13,426 nucleotides of DNA from Bacteroidales bacterium (GTDB lineage: Bacteria; Bacteroidota; Bacteroidia; Bacteroidales; JAADJA01). The DNA is taken from positions 1 to 13,426 of the forward strand of contig JAOZLR010000038.1 of NCBI GenBank assembly GCA_029934735.1, given 5' to 3'. The notes beneath the pieces are model-generated. The model saw nothing but the letters and a program-made list of their open reading frames with translations. It was not told the DNA's origin and searched no databases. Positions 1-6,893 of the stretch are shown one piece after another (within the stretch, counting starts at the first letter, position 1; every line of letters starts with the position of its first letter). The position numbers and the translations under genes were made by a program.

Positions 1-1412
1 TATCCAAATTCATTATCGTACCACATATAGAGCTGTATATTCTTACCATCGGCAGAAACAAGTGTTGACGGGCTGTCGAAAATGGAAGCAACCGGATCAC
101 CAATAAAGTCGGATGATACTGATTCATTTGAAGCTGAGAACCTAATCTGCTCAACAAATTTCCCTCTTAATGCTTCAAACCTCAATAGTTCAATTATTTC
201 ATCTCTCGTAGTCGCCTTTTTAAGTGATAACGAGAGTATTGCAAGAGAAACATTAGGAGTCGGAACTCTGATTGCGTTAGCCGTTAATTTTCCTTTCAAA
301 TTTGGAATAACTTTAGCAGCGGCAGAGCCGGCACCAGTTGACGTAATTACCATATTAAGCGGAGCAGCGCGACCTCGTCTTGGCTTCTTATGATAGTTGT
401 CAAGCAGATTCTGGTCATTAGTGTATGAATGAATCGTCTCGATATGACCTTTTTCTATTCCTAAGGTGTTTTCAATTGCTGCCAAAGCAGGAACAATTGC
501 ATTTGTTGTACAGGAAGCAGCTGACCAAACATCATTATCATCAACATTAAAATCCAGGTGATTAACACCATAAACGATATTAGGCATTTCTCCTTTTCCA
601 GGTGCTGTAAGTAAAACTTTGCTTATACCTTTAGCTTTCAAATGACGGCTTAAAGCATCTTTGTCTCTATAAATACCGGTATTATCAATTATTAACGCAT
701 CCTTAATTCCGTATGCCTCATAATCAATATCTTCAGGGTTTGAGCCTTCGATCATTTTGATTGTATGCCCGTTAAGATATATTTCAAAGTTTTCAGGATC
801 TTCAGTTACATTTCCACGGAAAGGACCGTGAATAGAGTCATGCCTTATAAGCGATGCACGCTTTGTAACATCTTCAGGTGTAACTTTACGTGTAACAATT
901 GCACGCGGCCTTAACTGAGTTCCGTTACCCTGAATGATTAGCTCACGAAGTAACAGACGGCCTATACGCCCAAAGCCAAACAGGACAACATCGACAGGTT
1001 TATTATATTTTGGCCCCTTACCAATGATATCTTTAAGTTTTACTTGCAGAAAGGCATTAGGATCATTCTTATACTTTTCTCTCTCATTTGTCCATTCCAT
1101 ATTCAGCTTTCCAATATCAAGCTTTGAAGGAGGCAAATCAAGAGTACTTATTGCCTTTGCCAGGATAAGAGAATCCTGAATTTTGAGTTTTTTACCAATA
1201 ATTGTAGCTGCGTATGAGTGCTTGTACAATATTACACTAGCAGTTCTGTCAATTAACTGATTTCTAAATAATATCAGTTCGACATTTTTTTCATAAAAAA
1301 GCTTACCAACAAGATTGATAAAATCAAATCCTGCTTTTTCGTCTTCCATCCATTTATTTAACGAATGTTCAAAGACTGCTGAATCTTTTGAATTGAATTT
1401 GTTATCTTCCAT
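1..1412 (-). CDS. gap: Glyceraldehyde-3-phosphate dehydrogenase, long form, 3' end cut off by window edge
   Basis: I translated this from the minus strand, starting at the ATG at 1412-1410. It stays open for 470 codons and runs off the left edge inside the conserved WYDNEFGY motif near the end of the family, so probably only 10-25 residues are missing. The Rossmann nucleotide-binding motif GFGRIGR is at residues 146-152. The catalytic cysteine is Cys301 in SAASCTTNAIVP. The enzyme oxidises glyceraldehyde-3-phosphate to 1,3-bisphosphoglycerate (glycolysis/gluconeogenesis) in the cytosol. Classical GAPDH is about 335 residues; this one has about 140 extra N-terminal residues, a layout known from many Bacteroidota and some Gammaproteobacteria. 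Where NAD-dependent GAPDH has Asp after the second beta strand (VAVND), this protein reads AIVTRK, which suggests NADP use (inference). It follows rpoD but has its own predicted promoter. Family call is firm; cofactor is open. Confidence 0.95.
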   Translation of the reverse strand, partial: MEDNKFNSKDSAVFEHSLNKWMEDEKAGFDFINLVGKLFYEKNVELILFRNQLIDRTASVILYKHSYAATIIGKKLKIQDSLILAKAISTLDLPPSKLDIGKLNMEWTNEREKYKNDPNAFLQVKLKDIIGKGPKYNKPVDVVLFGFGRIGRLLLRELIIQGNGTQLRPRAIVTRKVTPEDVTKRASLIRHDSIHGPFRGNVTEDPENFEIYLNGHTIKMIEGSNPEDIDYEAYGIKDALIIDNTGIYRDKDALSRHLKAKGISKVLLTAPGKGEMPNIVYGVNHLDFNVDDNDVWSAASCTTNAIVPALAAIENTLGIEKGHIETIHSYTNDQNLLDNYHKKPRRGRAAPLNMVITSTGAGSAAAKVIPNLKGKLTANAIRVPTPNVSLAILSLSLKKATTRDEIIELLRFEALRGKFVEQIRFSASNESVSSDFIGDPVASIFDSPSTLVSADGKNIQLYMWYDNEFG

Positions 1413-1463
1413 AAGAATAAATTAAAAATATGTTAGCATTGGTCAATCTGTTAAAAACTGCGT

Positions 1464-1493
1464 CAAAAGTATAAAAAAAGGGATTACTACAAA
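1464..1493 (-). promoter_or_regulatory. Predicted promoter of gap (Bacteroidota type)
   Basis: Read on the minus strand, a -33 element TTTG (1490-1493) is followed after 18 bases by TACTTTTG (1464-1471), a perfect match to TAnnTTTG. The gap ATG lies about 45 bases beyond the expected start of transcription. The usual spacing is 19-21, so 18 is slightly short. The -33 element sits in the loop of the rpoD terminator hairpin. Confidence 0.5.
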
Positions 1494-1511
1494 AATAGTA
1501 ATCCCTTTTTT
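1473..1511 (-). terminator. Intrinsic terminator of rpoD
   Basis: A perfect 15-bp inverted repeat (1474-1488 pairing with 1497-1511) with an 8-base loop lies 20 bases after the rpoD stop codon. The stem core is GGGATTACT, flanked by A and T runs. On the minus strand the hairpin ends in a U-rich tract. The A/T flanks are symmetrical, so it could also stop plus-strand transcription, but no plus-strand gene ends here. Confidence 0.88.
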
Positions 1512-1531
1512 ACGATTTTTTTTACTTTCTG

Positions 1532-2398
1532 TTACTGTCCCAAATAAGCTTTTAGTAATTTACTTCTTGAATTGTGCTTTAACCTTCTGATAGCCTTTTC
1601 TTTAATCTGGCGAACCCTTTCGCGGGTAAGGTCAAACTTAGCACCAATTTCTTCAAGTGTAAGCCCGTGGGCCATCCCGATTCCATAGTACAAATTAACT
1701 ACATCTCTTTCTTTCTTTGAAAGAGTTGAAAGTGATCTCTGGATTTCTCTTGCCAGTGATTCTCTGATAAGTCCATCGTCTGTTGTTGGAGAATCATTAG
1801 AAACAAAAACATCTAGAAATTTTGTCTCCTCATCCTGCGTAAGAGGGGCATCCATAGAGATGTACCTTGTGGCAATTTTTTTTGCAGCAGTAATTTTGTA
1901 ATCCGGCACTTCAAGTTTTTCGGCTATCTCTTCCGAAGATGGTGTTCTCTCGAACTCCTGCTCCAGTTTGGAAGTAGCTTTTTTAATTTTGTTTAATGAA
2001 CCAACCTGGTTCAATGGTAACCTGATAATACGGGATTGTTCAGCCAGTGCCTGCAATATTGACTGACGGATCCACCAAACGGCATAGGAGATAAATTTAA
2101 AACCCCTTGTTTCGTCAAACCTTTTGGCAGCTTTAATAAGTCCAAGATTCCCTTCGTTAATAAGATCGGGAAGACTCAAACCCTGATTTTGATACTGTTT
2201 CGCTACAGAGACAACAAAACGCAGATTGGCTTTTACTAATTTTTCAAGGGCAATGTCATCACCTTGCTTTACACGTTGTGCCAACTGAACTTCTTCATCT
2301 GCAGTAATCAACTCCTCCTTGCCAATATCCTGAAGATATTTGTCAAGAGAAGCCGTTTCACGGTTTGTGATTGATTTTGTAATTTTTAATTGTCTCAT
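1532..2398 (-). CDS. rpoD: Primary RNA polymerase sigma factor (RpoD/SigA)
   Basis: This 288-residue sigma-70 protein directs RNA polymerase core enzyme to housekeeping promoters. Region 1.2 is at about residues 16-49. Region 2 is at 53-123 and includes the core-binding segment DLINEGNLGLIKAAKRFD and the -10-reading/melting helix RGFKFISYAVWWIRQSI (98-114). Region 3 spans about 131-205. Region 4 has the C-terminal helix-turn-helix LTLEEIGAKFDLTRERVRQI (246-265). Region 1.1 and the long non-conserved insert of E. coli RpoD are both absent; this short form is the housekeeping sigma of Bacteroidota. The N-terminus MRQLKITKSITNRE is typical of that group and supports the ATG at 2398. The gene has a near-consensus promoter upstream and a strong terminator downstream, so it can be a single-gene unit. 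Its own promoter matches the sequence this sigma class recognises, consistent with autoregulation. Confidence 0.97.
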   Translation of the reverse strand: MRQLKITKSITNRETASLDKYLQDIGKEELITADEEVQLAQRVKQGDDIALEKLVKANLRFVVSVAKQYQNQGLSLPDLINEGNLGLIKAAKRFDETRGFKFISYAVWWIRQSILQALAEQSRIIRLPLNQVGSLNKIKKATSKLEQEFERTPSSEEIAEKLEVPDYKITAAKKIATRYISMDAPLTQDEETKFLDVFVSNDSPTTDDGLIRESLAREIQRSLSTLSKKERDVVNLYYGIGMAHGLTLEEIGAKFDLTRERVRQIKEKAIRRLKHNSRSKLLKAYLGQ

Positions 2399-2466
2399 TT
2401 TTTTCGCTCTCTTTCTAACTTAACACTTTGATTATCAATAATTTAATCAGACGACAAAAAAGTACA

Positions 2467-2498
2467 CAAACATACGACATTTTTATAACCCTGCCAAA
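2467..2498 (-). promoter_or_regulatory. Predicted promoter of rpoD (near-consensus -33/-7)
   Basis: On the minus strand, TTTG (2495-2498) is followed after exactly 20 bases by TATGTTTG (2467-2474), matching the Bacteroidota consensus TTTG-N19-21-TAnnTTTG in both elements and in spacing. The rpoD ATG follows about 68 bases after the -7 box, leaving a 5' leader of roughly 60 bases. Confidence 0.75.
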
Positions 2499-2581
2499 TA
2501 TTTCAGGCACTTTTTTTATTAATTCTGATATACTAACTATATATTGCTGATATTTATTATTTTATCAATTCACTTTTTATC

Positions 2582-4018
2582 CTAAATACCTATACCATAG
2601 TAGGCACTTTGTCCGTTTGGATAAATTCCTTCTATTAGTACTCCTCCACGTTTTCCTTCGGTCTCTATTTTTAGATCGTCAACACTAAAGATCGGTTTAT
2701 TATCAACATTCAAAATTATGAATCCTTCCCTTATACCTGCATCCCTGAATTTACCACCGTCGACATTATCAACTTTTATACCATGGTTAATTTTTAAATA
2801 GTACATCTCTCCATCGGTTAAAGGTTTAAATGACGCACCAAATATTCTGATGTAGCTATTTTTTACTAGGTCGGTGTTGCCGTTGCTGTTTGTAAGTGTA
2901 ACTTCAAGCTGCTCCGGCTTCCCTTTGCGCATAACCTCTATCTCAATTTTATCTCCCGGGCGATGTGTTCCAACTGCCTCAAGAAATGTTGATTTTGAAT
3001 CAACTTTATGATTATCAATTTTTACAATAACATCCCCTGGCTTGATTCCGGCGGCCTCAGCGGCCCCACTACCAAGAACCTTTACAACGTAAACACCTTT
3101 GACTTCATCAAGTTTTTTCTCCTTTGCAAATTTACTATCAATTTCGGTAAATGTAATTCCAAGATATGCCCTTTGCACACCACCGTAATTCATGAAATCA
3201 TCCATCACTTTCTTTACAATATTTACAGGTATTGCAAAGGAATATCCGGTATAATTTCCGGTATTTGATGCAATAGCCGCATTTATACCAATCAGCTCTC
3301 CTTTTGTATTAACCAGTGCTCCGCCGCTATTTCCTCTGTTAACGGCAGCGTCAGTCTGAATAAATGATTCTATTGCAGTATTAGAGCCCAGTATATTAAT
3401 ATTTCTTGCTTTTGCACTTACAATCCCTGCCGTTACAGTAGATGTAAGATTAAACGGATTCCCAACAGCCAGCACCCACTCTCCAACTTTTAAATCGTTG
3501 GAATTGCCATAATTCAGATAGGGCAGATCTTTGGCATCAATTTTTATCAAAGCCAGATCGGTTGAAGGGTCATTCCCAATAAGTACTGCATCATAAGTTC
3601 GATTGTCATTAATAGTTACCTCAAGACGGGCAGTCTCTTGAACAACATGATTATTAGTTACGATATAACCATCAGGCGAAATTATTACTCCTGATCCCGT
3701 TGCAATGATTGGAACAGGAATACCTTGATTTCCATAAAAGTAATCATTGAAAAAGTCAAAGAAGTTATTGTAAACCTGATTTCTTCGTCTTAGTTCCGAT
3801 TTTATATGAACAACTGCATGTACCGATTTGTCAGCAGCATCAACAAAATCAGGCCCCACAACCGGTATCGGTGACGTGTAGCTTGCCTGAACAACAGGAA
3901 CTTGCTCCTGTATTACCTTAACTTCTGATAAATAATTTTTTTCAAAAACCTTATATATAGCTACCGAAATAAAACCGGCTAAAACCGTAAGTAAAAATAT
4001 TCCAAATATCTTTTTCAT
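2582..4018 (-). CDS. degQ: HtrA/Deg-family periplasmic serine protease (Do-like), two PDZ domains
   Basis: This 478-residue trypsin-like protease degrades or refolds misfolded envelope proteins. It begins with MKKIFG and a hydrophobic stretch (about residues 4-22) that exports it. The protease domain covers about 55-270 and has the full triad: His124 (TNNHVV), Asp154 (STDLALI) and Ser231 (RGNSGGALVN). A first PDZ domain follows at about 280-375, with GSGAAEAAGIKPGDVI as its core. A diverged second PDZ domain spans about 395-478 (FRDAGIREGFIILNVDN). Length and two-PDZ layout fit DegP/DegQ rather than DegS, which has one PDZ domain. I see no clear AxA signal-peptidase site right after the hydrophobic segment, so a membrane-anchored form is possible. 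It lies directly upstream of rpoD on the same strand and diverges from dapF. DegP versus DegQ cannot be decided; the symbol is the usual annotation for this group. Confidence 0.93.
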   Translation of the reverse strand: MKKIFGIFLLTVLAGFISVAIYKVFEKNYLSEVKVIQEQVPVVQASYTSPIPVVGPDFVDAADKSVHAVVHIKSELRRRNQVYNNFFDFFNDYFYGNQGIPVPIIATGSGVIISPDGYIVTNNHVVQETARLEVTINDNRTYDAVLIGNDPSTDLALIKIDAKDLPYLNYGNSNDLKVGEWVLAVGNPFNLTSTVTAGIVSAKARNINILGSNTAIESFIQTDAAVNRGNSGGALVNTKGELIGINAAIASNTGNYTGYSFAIPVNIVKKVMDDFMNYGGVQRAYLGITFTEIDSKFAKEKKLDEVKGVYVVKVLGSGAAEAAGIKPGDVIVKIDNHKVDSKSTFLEAVGTHRPGDKIEIEVMRKGKPEQLEVTLTNSNGNTDLVKNSYIRIFGASFKPLTDGEMYYLKINHGIKVDNVDGGKFRDAGIREGFIILNVDNKPIFSVDDLKIETEGKRGGVLIEGIYPNGQSAYYGIGI

Positions 4019-4306
4019 AGCAATAGTATTTAGTAGAACAACATAAATTCAAATTTGTTTATTTATTATTCAGAAATTGTAATTTAAAATCAATTTGTAC
4101 TTTCTGCCGGATATTAGATAACAACGACTGAATATTCAACCTGTTTTATACTGAATGTTAAATATTGTTAACCTGAGAACGAAATGTTTAGGTTGTTTTA
4201 TCAAGTAGAAAATCGGTGGTTGAAATGAAAATTATTCAGCTAATTAAATAAATACGATTAACTTTGTGCTGCCGATACTATCGGTACTTAGAAGATAGAA
4301 GTGCAA
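4019..4306. other. Divergent intergenic region between degQ and dapF
   Basis: This is 288 bases of AT-rich sequence with no credible gene. It holds a predicted dapF promoter near its right end. I could not find a TAnnTTTG box for degQ on the minus strand; the closest is CAAATTTG about 30-40 bases before the degQ start. Short repeats (CAACCT at 4137-4142 facing AGGTTG at 4190-4195) may be chance in such AT-rich DNA. Confidence 0.6.
4259..4266 (+). promoter_or_regulatory. Predicted -7 element of the dapF operon promoter
   Basis: TAACTTTG matches TAnnTTTG exactly and lies about 40 bases before the dapF ATG, giving a leader of about 35 bases. No TTTG is present 19-21 bases upstream; only ATTC (4234-4237) occupies that place, so the -33 element is weak. 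A small inverted repeat, CCGAT-ACT-ATCGG (4272-4284), sits at the expected transcription start. Confidence 0.5.
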
Positions 4307-5095
4307 ATGAACCTTGTCTTTCATAAATATCACGGGACAGGAAATGATTTTATTCTTATTGATAACCGGAGCGATATTTTTAGTCCGGAAGAAAAGATCA
4401 TATCCGCATTATGCCATCGCAGACTTGGGATAGGAGCTGATGGGCTGATGACTCTTAACAGCCATCCTGAAACTGACTTTGCTATGAAGTACTATAATGC
4501 CGATGGTCACGAAGGTACGATGTGTGGCAATGGTGGGAGGTGCATCACAGCTTTTGCCAAATCATTGAATATAATTGATTCAGAAACATCATTCCAGGCA
4601 GTGGATGGTATTCACAAAGCTAAAATTCTTACAGAATTTGGGAACATATCAGTAGTGTCATTAAAGATGCAGGATGTAATTTTTTCAGAGCAAAAGGAGG
4701 GCTATTTCTTTCTTGATACAGGCTCTCCTCATTATATCGAATTTGTAAATAGTATTGAAGAGAGAGATATTTTTGATGAAGGGAAAAAGGTAAGATGGGA
4801 TAAAAGGTTTCAGCCTGGTGGTACAAATGTTAATTTTGTGGAATTGGATGGTGATAAGCTAAAGGTAGCAACTTTTGAACGTGGTGTTGAGGATGTTACT
4901 CTCTCTTGTGGAACAGGAGTTACGGCTTCTGCACTTGCAGCAGCAGTAATCACGGGTGTTAAAAAGGGCTCCTTTGATATCCTGACTGATGGGGGAGGAC
5001 TTAAAGTTTATTTTGAAAATATAGAAGATAAATTTACTGACATTTGGCTTGAAGGGCCGGCAGAGAGAGTTTTTTCAGGTGAAATTGAGATTTGA
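4307..5095 (+). CDS. dapF: Diaminopimelate epimerase
   Basis: DapF converts LL-diaminopimelate to meso-diaminopimelate, the cross-linking residue of the peptidoglycan stem peptide and the precursor of lysine. It acts in the cytosol without a cofactor, using two cysteines as acid and base. Both are present: Cys73 in MCGNGGRC and Cys201 in SCGTGVTA. The N-terminal FHKYHGTGNDFI motif and ADGLM, NADGHEGTMCGN and PGGTNVNF are family hallmarks. From the ATG at 4307 the protein is 262 residues, normal for the family. A GTG two codons upstream (4301) would give 264 residues; I prefer the ATG because family members usually begin a few residues before FHKY. It leads a four-gene run (dapF, GNAT, phosphohexomutase, GNAT), and its stop is 2 bases from the next ATG. 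Confidence 0.96.
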   Translation: MNLVFHKYHGTGNDFILIDNRSDIFSPEEKIISALCHRRLGIGADGLMTLNSHPETDFAMKYYNADGHEGTMCGNGGRCITAFAKSLNIIDSETSFQAVDGIHKAKILTEFGNISVVSLKMQDVIFSEQKEGYFFLDTGSPHYIEFVNSIEERDIFDEGKKVRWDKRFQPGGTNVNFVELDGDKLKVATFERGVEDVTLSCGTGVTASALAAAVITGVKKGSFDILTDGGGLKVYFENIEDKFTDIWLEGPAERVFSGEIEI

Positions 5096-5097
5096 AA

Positions 5098-5544
5098 ATG
5101 AATGGCGAAAATTTTATAATAAGGGATTATAAACCTGGAGATTTTAATGCTGTTTCCAGGTTGTGGAATGATACAGGAATGGGAAGTCCTGCCAGGGGTG
5201 ATGACGATAAAGCTATTGAAAGAACTCTTAGCATTGGCGGGAAACTTTTGGTTATGGATGATACGGAAACAGGAAAATTGATGGCCACATCGTGGATGAG
5301 TACAGACGGCAGAAGGCTTTACTTGCATCATTTTGGGGTCAGCCCAGATTATCAGGGAAAAGGTCTTTCAATGCCATTACTTGAAAAGTCACTTGATTTT
5401 GCGCGCTCTACAGGTTTGCAAATAAAACTGGAGGTACAGAAAAGTAATATAAAGGCTATTAATCTTTATGAGAAATACGGATTTGGTTATCTTGGCGATT
5501 ACAATGTGTACATAGTAAGAGATTACTCAAAACTTAAAAAATGA
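5098..5544 (+). CDS. GNAT-family N-acetyltransferase
   Basis: This protein of 148 residues is a single GNAT domain that should transfer an acetyl group from acetyl-CoA to an amine; the substrate is unknown. The acetyl-CoA pyrophosphate-binding motif A is at about 79-90 (FGVSPDYQGKGL, with the Q-x-x-G-x-G/A pattern as QGKG). The C-terminal motif B region is NIKAINLYEKYGFGYLG (117-133), typical of RimI-like and general GNATs. The ATG at 5098 is preferred. A TTG two codons upstream (5092) overlaps the dapF stop and is possible but less likely. The last base pairs overlap the next gene as ATGA (5541-5544), so the two are probably translationally coupled. Being wedged between dapF and a sugar-phosphate mutase hints at cell-wall or amino-sugar work, but that is inference only. 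Confidence 0.88.
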   Translation: MNGENFIIRDYKPGDFNAVSRLWNDTGMGSPARGDDDKAIERTLSIGGKLLVMDDTETGKLMATSWMSTDGRRLYLHHFGVSPDYQGKGLSMPLLEKSLDFARSTGLQIKLEVQKSNIKAINLYEKYGFGYLGDYNVYIVRDYSKLKK

Positions 5545-6890
5545 TAAGGGCTTTTCATGCATACGATATTAGAGGTGTTTACGGCACAGACTTCGACAAG
5601 GAGGATGCCTATAAGATTGGGTTTTTCCTTCCGGAACTGCTAAATGCAAAAAGAGTTCTGGTTGGAAGAGATGACAGAGTCTCATCACCGGAAATATTCG
5701 AATATCTTTGTAAAGGGATTAATGATGCGGGTGCAGATGTGTTTGACGCCGGATTAACTACAACGCCAATGATATACTGGGGAACGGCAAAATATAATTT
5801 TGATGCCTCAGTAATGATTACAGCCTCACACAACTCAAAGGAATACAATGGGATGAAGGTTTCAGGAGAAGATGCCCTTCCCGTAGGATATGATACAGGC
5901 TTAAAAGAGATTGAGAAAAAGATTAATAAAAATATTGCCATAACTCCAAAAGAAGTAAGAGGAAAAATAGTAGCTTATGGTTTTAAAGAGGATTATCTGG
6001 ATTTTCAGAGAAATTATCTGACTAATCTGTCAGGATTGAAAATTTCTATTGACTGTTCAAATGGTATGGCAGGGCTATTGATAAAAGATTTACTGAAAGA
6101 GCAACCGGTTTATATTAATGAAACTCTTGACGGTACTTTCCCAAATCATGAACCGAATCCGCTGATTCCGGAAAATCTTGTTCAGCTTCAGGAAACTGTT
6201 TTAAAAAACAGATCAGATATCGGGGTGATTTTCGACGGTGATGCCGACAGAGTTATGTTTGTGGATGAAAACGCAAAATTTGTCTCACCCGATTTGATTA
6301 TTGCTCTTCTTGGGCACTACTTTCTGGAAGAAAAAGATTTGAAAGGGAATGTCCTTCAGGATATCAGAACATCAAAAGCTGTTGGAGAATATATCAGTAA
6401 ACTTGGAGGGGCTATGCACACATGGCGCGTCGGAAGAGCCTATGCAGCTTTAAAGCTACGCGAAATTGACGGAATATTTGGTGGCGAACTTGCCGGTCAT
6501 TATTATTTCAGGGATTTTTATTATTCTGACTCTGGAATTATGGCAAGCCTGTTGGTTCTCAAGCTGGTTAACAGATTTAAGAAAGAGGGAAAATCCTTTT
6601 CCCAAATAATTGACACAATCAAAAAGTATGCAAATTCGGGTGAGATAAATTTTCGGGTTGAGAAAAAGAGGGAAGCAATGGATGCAGTTAAAAAAGCTGT
6701 GACGGAAAAAGAGAAACCTGATGCTTTTTTTAATTTTGATGGTTACAGAGTTGAATTTTCAGATTGGTGGTTTAATATCAGGCCATCCAATACAGAGCCT
6801 TATCTTCGGTTGCTTGTTGAGGCGAAAACTGAAGAACTACTGGCTAAAAAAGTTAGTTTAATTAAAAGGGTCATAAATCAATACATATAG
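5541..6890 (+). CDS. Phosphomannomutase/phosphoglucomutase (alpha-D-phosphohexomutase family)
   Basis: This 449-residue enzyme should interconvert hexose 6-phosphate and hexose 1-phosphate, feeding GDP-mannose or UDP-glucose for surface polysaccharide. All four domain signatures are visible: the phosphoserine loop TASHNSKEYNGMK with Ser96 as phosphoryl carrier; the Mg-binding loop DGDADR (232-237); the sugar-ring loop GELAGH (315-320); and the C-terminal phosphate-binding loop RPSNTEPYLRL (414-424). The sugar loop reads GELAGH where AlgC-type PMM/PGM has GEMSGH. This is closest to PMM/PGM, and less like GlmM, whose loop is GEQSGH. Length matches the AlgC/ManB type (about 450-460). The ATG overlaps the preceding GNAT stop by four bases (ATGA), and the next gene starts 3 bases after its stop. 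Substrate preference between mannose and glucose phosphates cannot be read from the sequence. Confidence 0.94.
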   Translation: MIRAFHAYDIRGVYGTDFDKEDAYKIGFFLPELLNAKRVLVGRDDRVSSPEIFEYLCKGINDAGADVFDAGLTTTPMIYWGTAKYNFDASVMITASHNSKEYNGMKVSGEDALPVGYDTGLKEIEKKINKNIAITPKEVRGKIVAYGFKEDYLDFQRNYLTNLSGLKISIDCSNGMAGLLIKDLLKEQPVYINETLDGTFPNHEPNPLIPENLVQLQETVLKNRSDIGVIFDGDADRVMFVDENAKFVSPDLIIALLGHYFLEEKDLKGNVLQDIRTSKAVGEYISKLGGAMHTWRVGRAYAALKLREIDGIFGGELAGHYYFRDFYYSDSGIMASLLVLKLVNRFKKEGKSFSQIIDTIKKYANSGEINFRVEKKREAMDAVKKAVTEKEKPDAFFNFDGYRVEFSDWWFNIRPSNTEPYLRLLVEAKTEELLAKKVSLIKRVINQYI

Positions 6891-6893
6891 ATT

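Noticed and set aside
82..1179. Plus-strand open frames at 82-393 and 934-1179
   Set aside because: They lie inside the GAPDH gene on the other strand, which has full family motifs across the same bases; their translations resemble nothing.
2499..2560. Repeated ATATCAG words on the minus strand after the protease gene
   Set aside because: Two copies of a 7-base AT-rich word with no hairpin or U-tract; no support as terminator or binding site.
4137..4201. Inverted CAACCT/AGGTTG and direct TGTTTTAT repeats between degQ and dapF
   Set aside because: Six to eight bases each in a very AT-rich spacer; too short to separate from chance without comparative data.
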